DNA of 64,000 nt from Cristatella mucedo (lineage: Eukaryota; Bryozoa; Phylactolaemata; Cristatellidae): NCBI GenBank assembly GCA_009760855.2, contig WPIO01000010.1, positions 6,871,501 through 6,935,500 on the forward strand, given 5' to 3'. Every line of letters starts with the position of its first letter. Positions within the stretch are counted from its first letter, which is position 1. The position numbers and the translations under genes were made by a program. The notes under the pieces were generated by a model. The model made no database searches. It was not told where the DNA came from and was given only the letters and a program-made list of their open reading frames with translations. Positions 53,641 to 64,000 of this stretch are shown piece by piece.

Positions 53641-54827
53641 ACAAGCAGACACTTGATCCAGGACAATCAATTTTTTCTTAAGCTAAGCGATTACAAAACC
53701 AAATAATCCTCATGGGAAACCCTTAACTTGTTACTGGACTGCTATACAATTAGTCTCGCCGTAGTACCACCAACGCCGAGTGCTCGAAATGTATAGTAGG
53801 TATCCTCCATGACGACTGCTATGTATTAATAGGTTTTATTCAGAAGACTGTCCGCCACCATGTTGAATTTCTACCTAAAATTAGGGACTGACTGGTCCTC
53901 TATCGAGTGTGCTACTACAACTTAGTATTAGCCGGAGGGCTGCCTATAAAAACCATTAAGATTCAGCAGTCGGTGCTGGAGGGGGCCGTTTGGGTGGCCT
54001 TTAAATTCGTGACATTCTTCTATAGCCACGCGACCCTTCTAGCGAAGGACCTTAGGTGGGTCCTGGATAATCAATGAATACCAACAAAGATTGTTATTCT
54101 GACACTCAAAGCCCGCGACACATGGGCTCGTTCATACGTAGCTTAACATCTTCACCTGCCGTCGCGTTTTGTGTCCTCGATCCTCTAAGAATGGTAAATT
54201 AGTCCTACCATTCTTTCAGTTTTCATTCTTTCAGTCTCTCAGAGGCAGAAGCGCTAGCCCTGCAGGTCGTAATCTGTGAAGTCACCTCCAACATCCTTAC
54301 CTAAAAGACATCTTGACGACATTTAAACGGAATGTAAAAACTCGTCCGTTTCGCACAGCTTTTCCCCATCCATTTAAATTGTCCTTAGTGTGCTTACGCT
54401 CGTTGAAACTTAGCACGTTATTACCAATCAATTGGTGTGCTTATTTTCCTGTATATTTAAATTGTTTAGACAGAGATTCTGTTCAGTTTGAGCACTCTAA
54501 AGAGTATTTAAATTATCATTATTATATCTTTATCTCTTCCCACTGACTCAGTTCCATCCTTTTCAGCCGTCTTTCGCAGCTACTTCCATGTTACTCACTT
54601 TCTCAGCGCCATCCTGACTCAGATGTATTTCTCACGTTCTCTTTGTTTCGTGAAATAAAGTCTGTTGGCTACCGTGTGGGCATGGAAACATTGAAAGCCA
54701 TTTTTATTTATGAGTGCCCTCAAAAAGCTCTCCAATGTCACACCGCTGAGTCGTTGTGGATTTAGAGACAGGGATCATTGATTCACCAAAATGTCCCCTC
54801 CTCGTGTAGCTTGCTGACTCCTATATA
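53641..54827. other. Unassigned host DNA
   Basis: Nothing recognisable was seen. Confidence 0.35.
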
Positions 54828-54975
54828 ACAATAAATAATTCATTTGTATAGCGCCCTAGGAGAACTTAATTTCTATTAAGGCGCTTCACATATGCCAAGG
54901 GGCTCGAGCCCACGACCTCGGCCAGATCGTAGTCGGAGCAAGCACTTTAACTTCTTGGCCAAACCACCAGTGCCA
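54828..54975 (-). mobile_element. SINE, family B
   Basis: Reverse-complement copy: AATTCATTTGTATAGCGCCC, AACTTAATTTCTATTAAGGC, GGGGCTCGAGCCCACGACCT and TTCTTGGCCAAACCACCAG. Confidence 0.8.
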
Positions 54976-55204
54976 AGCTGGTGATAAGCTTAGTAATATT
55001 CTACTCACATTCCAACTCTAAGCTTGCCCTGAGTAGAATTAGAATAGCTTTCCTCTCAAATAGTAAAAAGTGGAAGTAGCCAAGGCCAGTTAAAGTTACT
55101 CTTTGTGATATGACCCTTCAACAGCAATTAGGTTTTTCAAAATGTAACGGATCCTTGATTTCTCATTCGATGGTCGCCCTCATACCAAAAGTTCCCACTG
55201 ATGG

Positions 55205-56443
55205 GCAGGTAGCTGTATGTATTGGATCGAAATACTGCTCGCTATTTTAGTCTAAGAGCCGTGATGGCACACTAGGTAAGGTGGTTGCTTTCACGACCTC
55301 GGTCCCGACGTCGTGGGTTGGATTCCTGCGGTGGGCGATTCTTTATCGCCACTGCAAGCGGTGGTGATAGCCGTAAAGGCTATTCTGTTCGCTATTTTAG
55401 TCTAAGATGTAATTTGTAGCACGATGGCCCCTCGGTAGGAATTGAATGGATCTGTATTAAAATTGAGCAGCAAAACCCAATGTAGAGTCGATGCGCTTTG
55501 CATGCATAGAGGCACGTTTAAAAATCTTTCTTGCTGAAAAGCCAGTATTGCATGAGCCTGTGGCCTCTGCTGTTGTAATTAGTGAAGTGCCTGACATTAA
55601 TGTACATGCCTCACATGTGGCCAATAGTTAAGGCATTGAAGCAGCCCATCGCCAGGTAACGCATGCAGGTTATATTTCGTGTAGTCTGCTGCGATTGATC
55701 GAGCTCTCATATATGTCTGTTGAGAGTAATAAAGGAGAGTCTCCTTTATCGAGCACGTTCGCCCATTGTGTCTCCGTGAGACTACCACAAAAACAGCCAC
55801 TGCCGGAATCACTATTATATTGGTGTTGTATAATAGTGATTCCGGCAGTGGCTGTTTTTGTGGTAGTCTCACGGAGACACAATGGGCGAACGTGCTCGAT
55901 AAAGGAGACTCTCCTTTATTACTCTCAACAGACATATATGAGAGCTCGATCAATCGCAGCAGACTACACGAAATATAACCTGCATGCGTTACCTGGCGAT
56001 GGGCTGCTTCAATGCCTTAACTATTGGCCACATGTGAGGCATGTACATTAATGTCAGGCACTTCACTAATTACAACAGCAGAGGCCACAGGCTCATGCAA
56101 TACTGGCTTTTCAGCAAGAAAGATTTTTAAACGTGCCTCTATGCATGCAAAGCGCATCGACTCTACATTGGGTTTTGCTGCTCAATTTTAATACAGATCC
56201 ATTCAATTCCTACCGAGGGGCCATCGTGCTACAAATTACATCTTAGACTAAAATAGCGAACAGAATAGCCTTTACGGCTATCACCACCGCTTGCAGTGGC
56301 GATAAAGAATCGCCCACCGCAGGAATCCAACCCACGACGTCGGGACCGAGGTCGTGAAAGCAACCACCTTACCTAGTGTGCCATCACGGCTCTTAGACTA
56401 AAATAGCGAGCAGTATTTCGATCCAATACATACAGCTACCTGC
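55205..56443. repeat. Apparently perfect palindrome, 615-bp arms
   Basis: The arms 55205-55819 and 55829-56443 are reverse complements around a 9-nt loop (TTGGTGTTG). All parts compared by eye match with no mismatch or indel, and both outer ends are equidistant from the centre (55824). Each arm contains one SINE family A copy (about 55255-55400 plus, 56250-56395 minus). The matching open frames on the two strands follow from the symmetry. It may be a very recent inverted duplication or an assembly fold-back. Confidence 0.9.
55255..55400 (+). mobile_element. SINE, family A (left arm of palindrome)
   Basis: GAGCCGTGATGGCACACTAG, CGACCTCGGTCCCGACGTCG, GCCACTGCAAGCGGTGGTGA and GCCGTAAAGGCTATTCTG. 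The B box is changed to GGTTGGATTCC. Mirrored at about 56250-56395 on the minus strand. Confidence 0.8.
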
Positions 56444-56871
56444 AACCAACTGTCCTAGTACACCGGAAAGCAAGTCCCTATAAACAGCCACACAGCACCA
56501 GCCTGCAACTGAAGCACGAGTCAGAGGTAACCACAAATGCTCCGTCGGCAACACCGAAAATTACACATTTTAATGTAGATCACTGACTAAAGTTTTATCT
56601 CTCTGCAGGCAGCGTATGAAACTTAGTTCCGATCTCACTTTTAAATTCAACTAGTGACGATCTTGCTGAACATCTGCCCAAGAGTGTAACGGCAACTAGG
56701 CTTAGGGCGCTGACCACTGATCTTCATTGCCTCAGAGCCGTAGTTGTGCGTGCAGCCAAAGCAGGCAAACCACATATGGCGTCCTACTAGGTGCCTTTTG
56801 GCTAGAGTTCGTTCGGTGGGCCTGTTAGTAGCGTGCTAGACGAAATTGTGAGTACTGCTAATGCACTCCTC

Positions 56872-56874
<3 letters not shown>
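56444..56874. other. Unassigned host DNA
   Basis: Nothing recognisable was seen. Confidence 0.35.

Positions 56875-56966
<92 letters not shown>
56875..56966 (+). repeat. (TC)n microsatellite
   Basis: A nearly pure TC tract of about 90 bp. Confidence 0.95.
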
Positions 56967-56970
<4 letters not shown>

Positions 56971-57479
56971 CTACCTACTCGTATCTTTCTCTCCACTTTC
57001 TTATCTATTCAATGCATAAGTAGTGGTCGGACTGTTCGATTTGCATCTACTTATGTCCTGGGCACGCACCTGGCATGTCCCACGGTCGGCAGGTGGTCTT
57101 CCCATGACTCCCCGACTTTACCTCGACTCACACCATAACCAATTCTAGCGTTACGAATGGGCTAGACAAAGTTTGTCGCCTGTACAATGGCGACGATGCA
57201 CGGAATTCGCTGGGCCATACTTGGCCTAAAGTTCTGCTTGCCGGTCGCGGCGTTCCCTGGACACTTCAAATGGCCTCCACATTGCTGCTCGTCCGAGCAG
57301 ACAGCCAGCCACGTTCATCATTCATCGATCCAATGTCGTTCTCCCCACATTGAGCTACGACTTTGTGCGAAACCCGCCAGTTCTTCGTCGTTCCGTCTCC
57401 ACGTGGATGGACACACCGTTGTCTACCCGGGGTAGAGTCTCAAACAGTCGACTCTCGTCTACTCTTTCAACGAGAGTCT

Positions 57480-57550
57480 ACTGCAAAGTGCCTAGAAAGA
57501 GATTTGAGTTCTCTGAGGGTGCTATAACAAATGTATTACTATTATTACTC
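57480..57550 (+). mobile_element. LINE 3' tail fragment
   Basis: TACTGCAAAGTGCCTAGAAA, TTTGAGTTCTCTGAGGG and TATAACAAATGTATTACTAT match the LINE 3' end. Confidence 0.7.
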
Positions 57551-58108
57551 GGAAGAGTAGACGAGAGTCGGCCCTATTTGAAACAGCTTTTCACCAGATT
57601 TATTAATAGCCACTTTCGGCCACTGACTTTTGGTCTCGCGGTCAATGCATGCTCTGTCGTCACGGGGGGGGGGGGCCTGTAGTCAACTCGCATATACCTT
57701 CCAAGATCAGTCGTGCTTGGCTGAGCCCGGAGCCTCAATCGAACACCACATATGATAATTAGGGATCCCTGCGGCCACAGAATGACCTACTTTTCTCCCC
57801 TGATCTATTTCCATTCCGTGCTGTCAATATATTTTGATGGCTCCCGTTACAAGAGCACGAGCCGGTCCAAGTTCTCTCGGTGGATTCCATCACTGAAGGC
57901 TTTACCTACCTATCTATGCCAGCATCTAGATGCGGTACAGTGTATGAGACGGTGCACATTATTTCAGAATGAAAAGATTAGGTTGAAACCACTATGAGGA
58001 GCGACGGACGCCACGAAGAAACTCAGCCCGGTCGTAACTGCATCGACACGTGCCCGATACTCGACAGCTAGCCGTTAACGGTAACAGGGTAGCTTGATAG
58101 CTGTCCAA

Positions 58109-58142
58109 GTAACGCAATGCTAGACTTCTAGCATTGCGTTAC
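58109..58142. repeat. 16-bp perfect inverted repeat (hairpin)
   Basis: GTAACGCAATGCTAGA, a 2-nt loop and its exact reverse complement. No T tract follows, so it is not a bacterial-type terminator. Its role is unknown. Confidence 0.8.
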
Positions 58143-58164
58143 GTTACTCTTATACTTATAAGAT

Positions 58165-58240
58165 AGTCCCAGGGGAATATGTGAAGCACCTGAAAAGAGA
58201 TTAAGTTCTCTTGGGGCCCTATACAAATGAAATAATAAAA
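58165..58240 (+). mobile_element. SINE-B/LINE tail fragment
   Basis: ATGTGAAGCACCTGAAAAGA and TTAAGTTCTCTTGGGGCCCT followed by ATACAAATGAAATAAT match the shared tail. Confidence 0.65.
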
Positions 58241-59348
58241 ATAATAGAAGATCACTATATCCCAGCCCAGTCTCTCACGCCTACCGCCGGAAATGGCCAC
58301 AGCGTGGCACAATCTTGAAAAACCAAGAAAATAAATTATTGGGAAGGGATCAATTTATCAGACTCGTTAGTAAGCCATCCCTCTACGTACACGTCGAATG
58401 GCAAGCTGAATCAAAGCCACCAGAGAGCTTTCGATGCGACCGCAGTAAACGTCCCTGCAAGTAGCTATGCACGTTGTAAGGTGCTAAGCAATAGTCATGC
58501 TTCACATTCTAATCAATTGACATCAACTCTCTAATACATGCACGCTAGGGTAGCCGGATCATCATAGCGATACGCGCAGATAATATTACAAACAATGGGC
58601 CCAAGAGCCAAGTAGGCGGCCATCTTTTTTGTTGACCTCGACCCTGTCGGGTCACTTCCTGTGTGTTCATACCCAGTCCGTCTAGGTGCCCGGGAGTCAT
58701 CCCGCGGTCGGCGCTCGGCGTATGGGATTTGTACGGACTGCCGGTGACGCTGCTGCCATCTTTCGCGCAGCTACCTGGTGTAGGTGAGCACAATTGCTTG
58801 CCTGCGTGAACCGTCCGAGCTAGCTGCGTCGATGCTTCTGTAGAGAGCTGGCCAGACATTCGAAGCTTGCTGATCTCTCCTCGTCAGCGCTGTCGCGAGC
58901 TCCTGCTCCAGACGTTCTTGCGACTAGGTGCCGGCTGTGCGAATGACTAGTGGATAATAGTTGCTATGGCCAAGCGCTTGAACAGATTTATAACATGAAC
59001 ACCGTGCGTTTCACGGCTTTGCCTGTCGCCGAGCTACGGTAGCGGTAGTAGAGTAGCTTGCCGAGCCCAGCCTGCCGTGCGGTCGCTGCTAGCGACACGT
59101 GTGGTGGTGTTGCGAGGAGGCCCTGGCTCGACCCTTTATGAGAGTTCTGTCGGTCTATATGGCACGTGTGACAGCTAAACCTGACAGCCTGTGTGGTAGT
59201 GAGGCGTGTCGTACTGCAGCTGTCGTCATTCGGCTTGGTGTCGGACCGGTCGTGGTCGGCCAGGGCACTGGCCCTCTTCAAACTGTAACCATGTTATTGT
59301 ATATGCTCAGGGCTTTTAAGGATTCCTCGCGGCAGCTGGACAGCAGCA
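58241..59348. other. Unassigned host DNA
   Basis: GC-balanced, with open frames on both strands (58545-58859 minus, 59099 plus) but no recognisable domain. Confidence 0.3.

Positions 59349-59406
<58 letters not shown>
59349..59406 (+). repeat. (CTG)n trinucleotide repeat
   Basis: About 18 CTG units preceded by CAGCAGCAG. The poly-Cys open frame over it is an artefact of reading CTG as TGC. Confidence 0.95.
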
Positions 59407-59407
<1 letters not shown>

Positions 59408-62400
59408 GTAGCTGCCTTGCCTCTCGGTCTGCCGTGTCACTGTCCAGCTCTCCGTCTCTCCGGCCACCGTGGCCTGAGGGAAGCGACCCTAGCTGTGCTC
59501 CTAATGAGACTCCGTAAGATTCTCAGTGTTGTGATAGGTAACAGCAGGTTGGTGGCGTCTGTGTGGGCTGCACTTCTCTGGCATGTGATGCTGGGAGGAG
59601 AGAGAGAGGGAGAGAGAGAGAGAACAGTAAGAGGAAGAGGTAAAAGCTTGAGTGGATAGCCGTCGGATATCCTTGGAATGGTCAATAAGTCCTTTACTGA
59701 GTAGGTTGTGTGGTGGTGCTCGGTATCTAGTCATCGAAAAAGTCAGCCCCGAGGAGCTCAGCACACGGCAGATTGCGTCTTTTATCTCGGCATGGCGCTA
59801 TCGAGTGCACTTTCAGGTGGCAGCCATATAGCATGTGCAGGCGCGATGATCCGGGGCCGTATGTACACTATATTCAGATCCGGTAATGCACCTGCTGCTG
59901 TGTCTTCAGGTTGCCAACAGGTGATCGTACTCCTTACCACTGAGGGCTTCAGTGTGCATCCGCTGCTGCTCGTTTATGCTGCCGATAATGTGTGCAGATA
60001 GGACGACGAGTGGAGCAAGCTGCTGCCTGACCTGTGAGAGCACAAAGTTGAGGGTCCCAGCTCAAAAGTCACTCGATCGATGGAGATCACAGCGGCGACT
60101 GGCTGCTGGAGATTCCTATTGATGGAGTTTCCTATTGTATCCATATGGTCCTGGATGTCCCGGGCTCATTTGTCTCCGTTGGCCAGCAAGCCAAGACCTT
60201 AGAGAGCACTTCCTTTCTCTGAGCTATGCCAAATGCATGTTGTGAATTCATCGACCCGATGCTGCAGCCAAACAGTCCAAAGACAGGGAAGGAATACCAG
60301 GAGCTTTGCAACTGGTCTGCTGCTTCAGGCCTGTGCCTTATTCTCGGCCCCTAGATCTTGAACCCCCTCTGGCTTTCCGTGGGGGAGGGTTCGACAATAG
60401 CCACGTAATGTCGGGGGGGGGGGGTCTCTGGCTCTGTATTAGCATAGATCTTGAGGTGAGTAGTAGGCTTGCAGCATAGCCCCAGGGGCTGTGGATGGGG
60501 ATGGGTAAACAATCTCAACCATGCCTTGGCCCAGGAGACTTGGGTCAGGCATTAGGTTGCACATTAATTTAATGAGCCATTCAAGTGGCACTACTGTGCT
60601 CCAGTGAAAATTCTATCGACATTCTCCCACGGCCGATCCTTTGCCCAGGAGTCTGGCTGGTGGTGCTTCTTGGGGCAGATGGACGGTAGGGACAGCTGGT
60701 AGTCTGCAAGGGATCTGCAGTGTAGCTCGTTGCACAGTCTGCCGAGACTAGTGACATAATGACTAGTGACAGGTCAAACATGGTATCGGCTGGTGACAGC
60801 AGGCCAGTGAGCAGCAGTAGACAAACATGGCTACAGCTAGGCTGAGATTTAGTGAGCAGCAGTCCTATGGTGAGTGTGGCCAACCTAGTGACCTTCTGTG
60901 GCTACCTTTTCTTGCGGTTGGGGCCTGACCTAATGATTATTGCACTTGTAGTGCATACTCGGCCGGTTTTCATTTGCTGATGTTTTTTAGAATCGAGTTC
61001 AGTCACATCACCTTGTTAGCCATCAATAGCAGTTGCTACTAGAAGTAGAAGAAATATTAGCCATCTGTGCACTTTTCTTGCATGTAGTGCATGGAGTTAT
61101 GAGAGCATCATGCACTGCATGCTTTTGTTCGAGGATTCTTGAACATGAAATTCCTTGTCAAAATCTCTTCAGTCGATGTCTTAGTCTACTGAACCTTAGC
61201 TTTGATGCTGTCCTTCCTCTTTGTCTATGTGCATGTTTCACGGCTTGTTACTGCCCACATTCAGATGCCTTGCTTAACTCACACGGTAAAGCCGAAGTCT
61301 GTACAGGGAGGCAGTCCGGATATCTGAGAGCAAGCCATACCATGTGAGAGTGCTTAACTCATTCATGTCTCCTGTAGTCGCATTTAGACGCATCTTATCA
61401 TTGGCTTGTCTGTACTTTCACTCACTTTCTCCTTACACCAATGCCACTGGTCGCAACTGCCACCTCCCAAACCTTGTACTGAGAAGATACAGGTGCCAGC
61501 TCATGCTGATTGGTGGTTGGAAGTGGTGAGGGCGGCACCCTAAGATGCTACCACCATTGACGGTGTGGGGGCACCTGTTTACCATTCTTCTATTGTCAGT
61601 CGTGAGCTTCGCTGGTACTGCCTCCGGTCGGCTAAGTTGTGACTATCAGCCTTTGCTGCAAAAGGGTAATTCTTATGACCTTTATTACCAGCAAGGACAC
61701 ATTGTGACAAGCCAGTAGCCTGGTGGATTTTTGGAGCACTTTTTAGGTCTAGATCTTACTTTTAATCCAAGTTGGAGTGAAAGTTTGGCCACCAATATGC
61801 TCAAAAGCTATTCCTTCTAAAAAAAGAATTACTAAAAAAAGTAATGCTATGTATTGAATGTAGTAGTGTGAGATGCCAGTTCCTTTTTAGTGGCATTGGC
61901 TTTTTTCTAGCTGTATGCATCCGATTGACAACTCAATGTGCTTAGCCTCTAGTGCTTCGTAGTCATCTCAGCTTTGGCAAGCAAGTTCTTGGACGGTTTG
62001 ACACACTGAGTATATCCTATCACGATTGCTGCTATGTGTGGATTCACTCAGCCGCCTCTCTGAAATTGCTAGATCCTTTGCTGATAGTGCAGCCCAGACC
62101 AGTGAAGAATGAGATTCGTTAGTTTAATATGAACACATTCTCCTAAATACACCCATTTGTATCTCCCAAGATGAGCACTCAACTACCTGCTTGCAAACCC
62201 TTCACCGGCCAATTGAACTGAAAAATGTCTGCTAGCTGCTAATCATATAGCAAAGCTTATCCAACCAAAATCAGAAATGAGCAACTTCAGTAATTCACGA
62301 GCAGAGTTCAACTTAATTATGAAATTGCTTGCTGATCCGTCAAGTATTGGCCGAGTTATGGAATTGGAAAAGCACACAGGTGTACTGTAAATGAAGCTCT

Positions 62401-62497
62401 TTAAAAATCCTAGACATGTACATAAGCAAGCTATAAACATGTACCTTGCTGTATCAAGGATCAGTAAGTTGGGATACAAGTCATACATAATAACGCA
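59407..62497. other. Unassigned host DNA
   Basis: Many short open frames occur and none carries a domain. A poly-G run is at 60413-60424 and a purine-rich AGAGAGAGGGAGAG stretch near 59595-59625. Introns or old transposons are possible. Confidence 0.3.
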
Positions 62498-62560
62498 CAC
62501 ACTTGATAAAGCGCCCTCAGAGAACTCAATCTCTTTCTATGTGTTTTACTTTTTCTGAAT
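62498..62560 (-). mobile_element. LINE 3' tail fragment
   Basis: CACTTGATAAAGCGCCCTC and AGAACTCAATCTCTTTCTA match the family; a short AT run follows (62560-62590). Confidence 0.65.
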
Positions 62561-62869
62561 AATATATATATATATAATTATATATAATGATGCAGAGAGA
62601 GATAAATTATTTATTTGTAGATATGTTGCTTCCGGTTTACTTCTGGGTTAGACGTGGTTTGCCCAATCACTTTTTAATGCTTTTCTTTTACATGAAAATA
62701 CTCCAAACTTCGGATTCCATTTCTATCGTGTTCTTCAGATTCTATTTCTATCGTGTTTGAAAGGTAGCCTAAGCAATTATTCAGTTTTTGGGCCAATCTT
62801 TAAAATTTCTGGACATTTACCCATAGGATGGTTGCAGCTCAGAATAGAGCTACCACATTTCGAGACATT

Positions 62870-63760
62870 GCACATTGAGACATTGAGTCATGCAAAGACA
62901 CTACCGGGGTTGAGGGTCGATATTGCTAAGAGTGCAGTAAGTAGGAGGCTTGCTTGGAGTACCCTCCTCCACTGGGTTGCTATTCACGAGTGTCTGCCCA
63001 CCAGCCATCATCACGCAGACGGCACTGTAGGTCCACGACCAGACTCACTTGACTAAGGATGACTAGAATTCTGTTTTATGGAATGATGAAAGTAAGTTCT
63101 CGATGTTTGATAACGCAAAGCAGCTCATAAGCATTAGCCAAAGGAAAGATGGGGCAAGCCGGCATTACTGACGTCAACCTACTGTTAAATTCAGTGTAAA
63201 TTGGGGATGGTTTGTAGGGCTGCTTTGCCACTAAAGATATTGGAGCTCTGCTTCAGATTTAACTTATTATAGAACAACACGTGTATGTTCAGATGTTTGC
63301 ATAATGGAATGCAAAGCAATAATGATAATAGTAATGCCTTTGATATAGAGCCCTCAGAGAACTCAATCTCTTTCTAGGCACTTTACATCTGCTGCAAAGG
63401 AAGCACGATCGAATGGTTAATGGCAGTATGCTCAATCAATCAAACTACTCTACTTGGCGATCTTAATATTTGGTTGTAAGATAGGGACCTTAATCATGCT
63501 GCTAGCCCAGCAAAGCACTTTTTTGGATGAGTCTAGTGTGGTGCTGATACAGTGGCCCAGCCAGTCTTCTGACCTGTACCCCATAGATTATGTATGGGAC
63601 GATATCGACAAATCGCTAAGGCGGGTGTTTGCTCTGTATCAGTTGCCGACATGAACCCCAAAGTTCAGGCTCTTTTGAATGCTGTAGCAGAATAGACATT
63701 GCTAAAGCTTGTCGCCTCTATGCTTGGGCAGGATAACGAAGGCCATATGAATCATGGTGG
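62870..63760 (+). pseudogene. Tc1/mariner-type transposase relic
   Basis: Fragments of a Tc1-like DDE transposase in several frames. VLWNDESKFSMF (about 63073-63108) matches the first catalytic Asp block, PTVKFSVNWGWF follows, and QWPSQSSDLYPIDYVWDDID (about 63555-63610) is the classic WPSQSPDLNPIE...W block. A LINE 3' tail (63322-63440) is inserted between the catalytic blocks. Frameshifts and the insertion make it inactive. Confidence 0.7.
63322..63440 (-). mobile_element. LINE 3' tail inserted in the Tc1 relic
   Basis: ATAATAGTAATGCCTTTGAT, AACTCAATCTCTTTCTAGGC, TTTACATCTGCTGCAAAGG and ATGGTTAATGGCAGTATGCT match the minus-oriented LINE copies. Confidence 0.75.
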
Positions 63761-64000
63761 GGCAATGTCATACTTAATGGGTAGATACCGACAGCGCATG
63801 TTCTTGTTTATTGAAATAATTACACTAGCTGTCGGCAACTTTAGCATGACTAGGATTATAGAAAATCCTTTAATTACAGCCACACCTACTGCGATGGCCA
63901 TACTAGAAGGATTCTTTGGAACTGAGTGCATATCGCCGACTGAGTGTACATTACCGCCCGTTCGCCATATTACAATTGGCATTTCCTTGTGAGTGTCTTT

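Noticed and set aside
55597-56051. Two identical 118-codon frames on opposite strands
   Set aside because: They are the same sequence seen twice because of the palindrome, and they span its centre; no domain is present.
58109-58142. Rho-independent terminator
   Set aside because: Eukaryotic context, no T tract after the stem, no adjacent gene.
59099-59659. 186-codon frame with a poly-Cys run
   Set aside because: The poly-Cys is an out-of-phase reading of a (CTG)n repeat; the flanks show no domain.

Overview
The window looks like nuclear DNA from a multicellular animal, probably an invertebrate; the species cannot be named from the sequence. The outer parts (1-24.7 kb and 47.4-64 kb) have the composition and clutter of a repeat-rich genome. 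They hold long (TC)n, (TG)n, (AT)n and (CTG)n tracts and degenerate TTTAGGG-like tracts. They also hold two tRNA-derived SINE families, many 5'-truncated copies of one CR1/L2-like LINE, a Tc1-like transposase relic and a MITE-like element. No complete host protein gene can be supported. The best host coding hint is a possible first exon near 11.5 kb.

The centre (24707-47438) is one much more AT-rich, gene-dense Polinton/Maverick element of 22,732 bp. It has terminal inverted repeats of about 340 bp and a 5-bp target duplication, GGCCA. It carries the polintovirus core: protein-primed DNA polymerase B, DDE integrase, A32/FtsK-HerA-like packaging ATPase, adenovirus-like cysteine protease, double-jelly-roll major capsid protein and two related putative minor capsid proteins. 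It also carries a PLA2-type minor virion protein and a GGFL-type hydrophobic protein. Accessory genes are a YqaJ/lambda-exonuclease-like nuclease, an HNH-AP2 endonuclease, an OTU-like protein, a two-TM (SLATT-like?) protein, Cys-rich zinc-binding proteins, several small conserved-looking ORFs and four phage-tail-fibre-like proteins. Almost every gene starts 0-10 nt after a TATATAG-like motif, and several genes overlap or diverge from spacers of only 9-10 bp. Both terminal genes start from a copy of this motif inside the TIRs.

Many of the element's genes are broken, mostly by single-base indels in A/T homopolymers and by isolated in-frame stops. The copy is therefore either a lightly decayed provirus or partly affected by sequencing error. 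The ATPase, minor capsid protein B, the PLA2 protein, the GGFL protein, two fibres and several small genes are intact.

The Polinton sits inside an older insertion (22983-47818) with a 9-bp target duplication, GTGGCAACA. That insertion splits a LINE and contains a GC-rich CpG-dense segment. The insertion order is LINE, then the 9-bp-TSD element, then the Polinton. At 55205-56443 lies an apparently perfect palindrome with 615-bp arms that contains a SINE copy.
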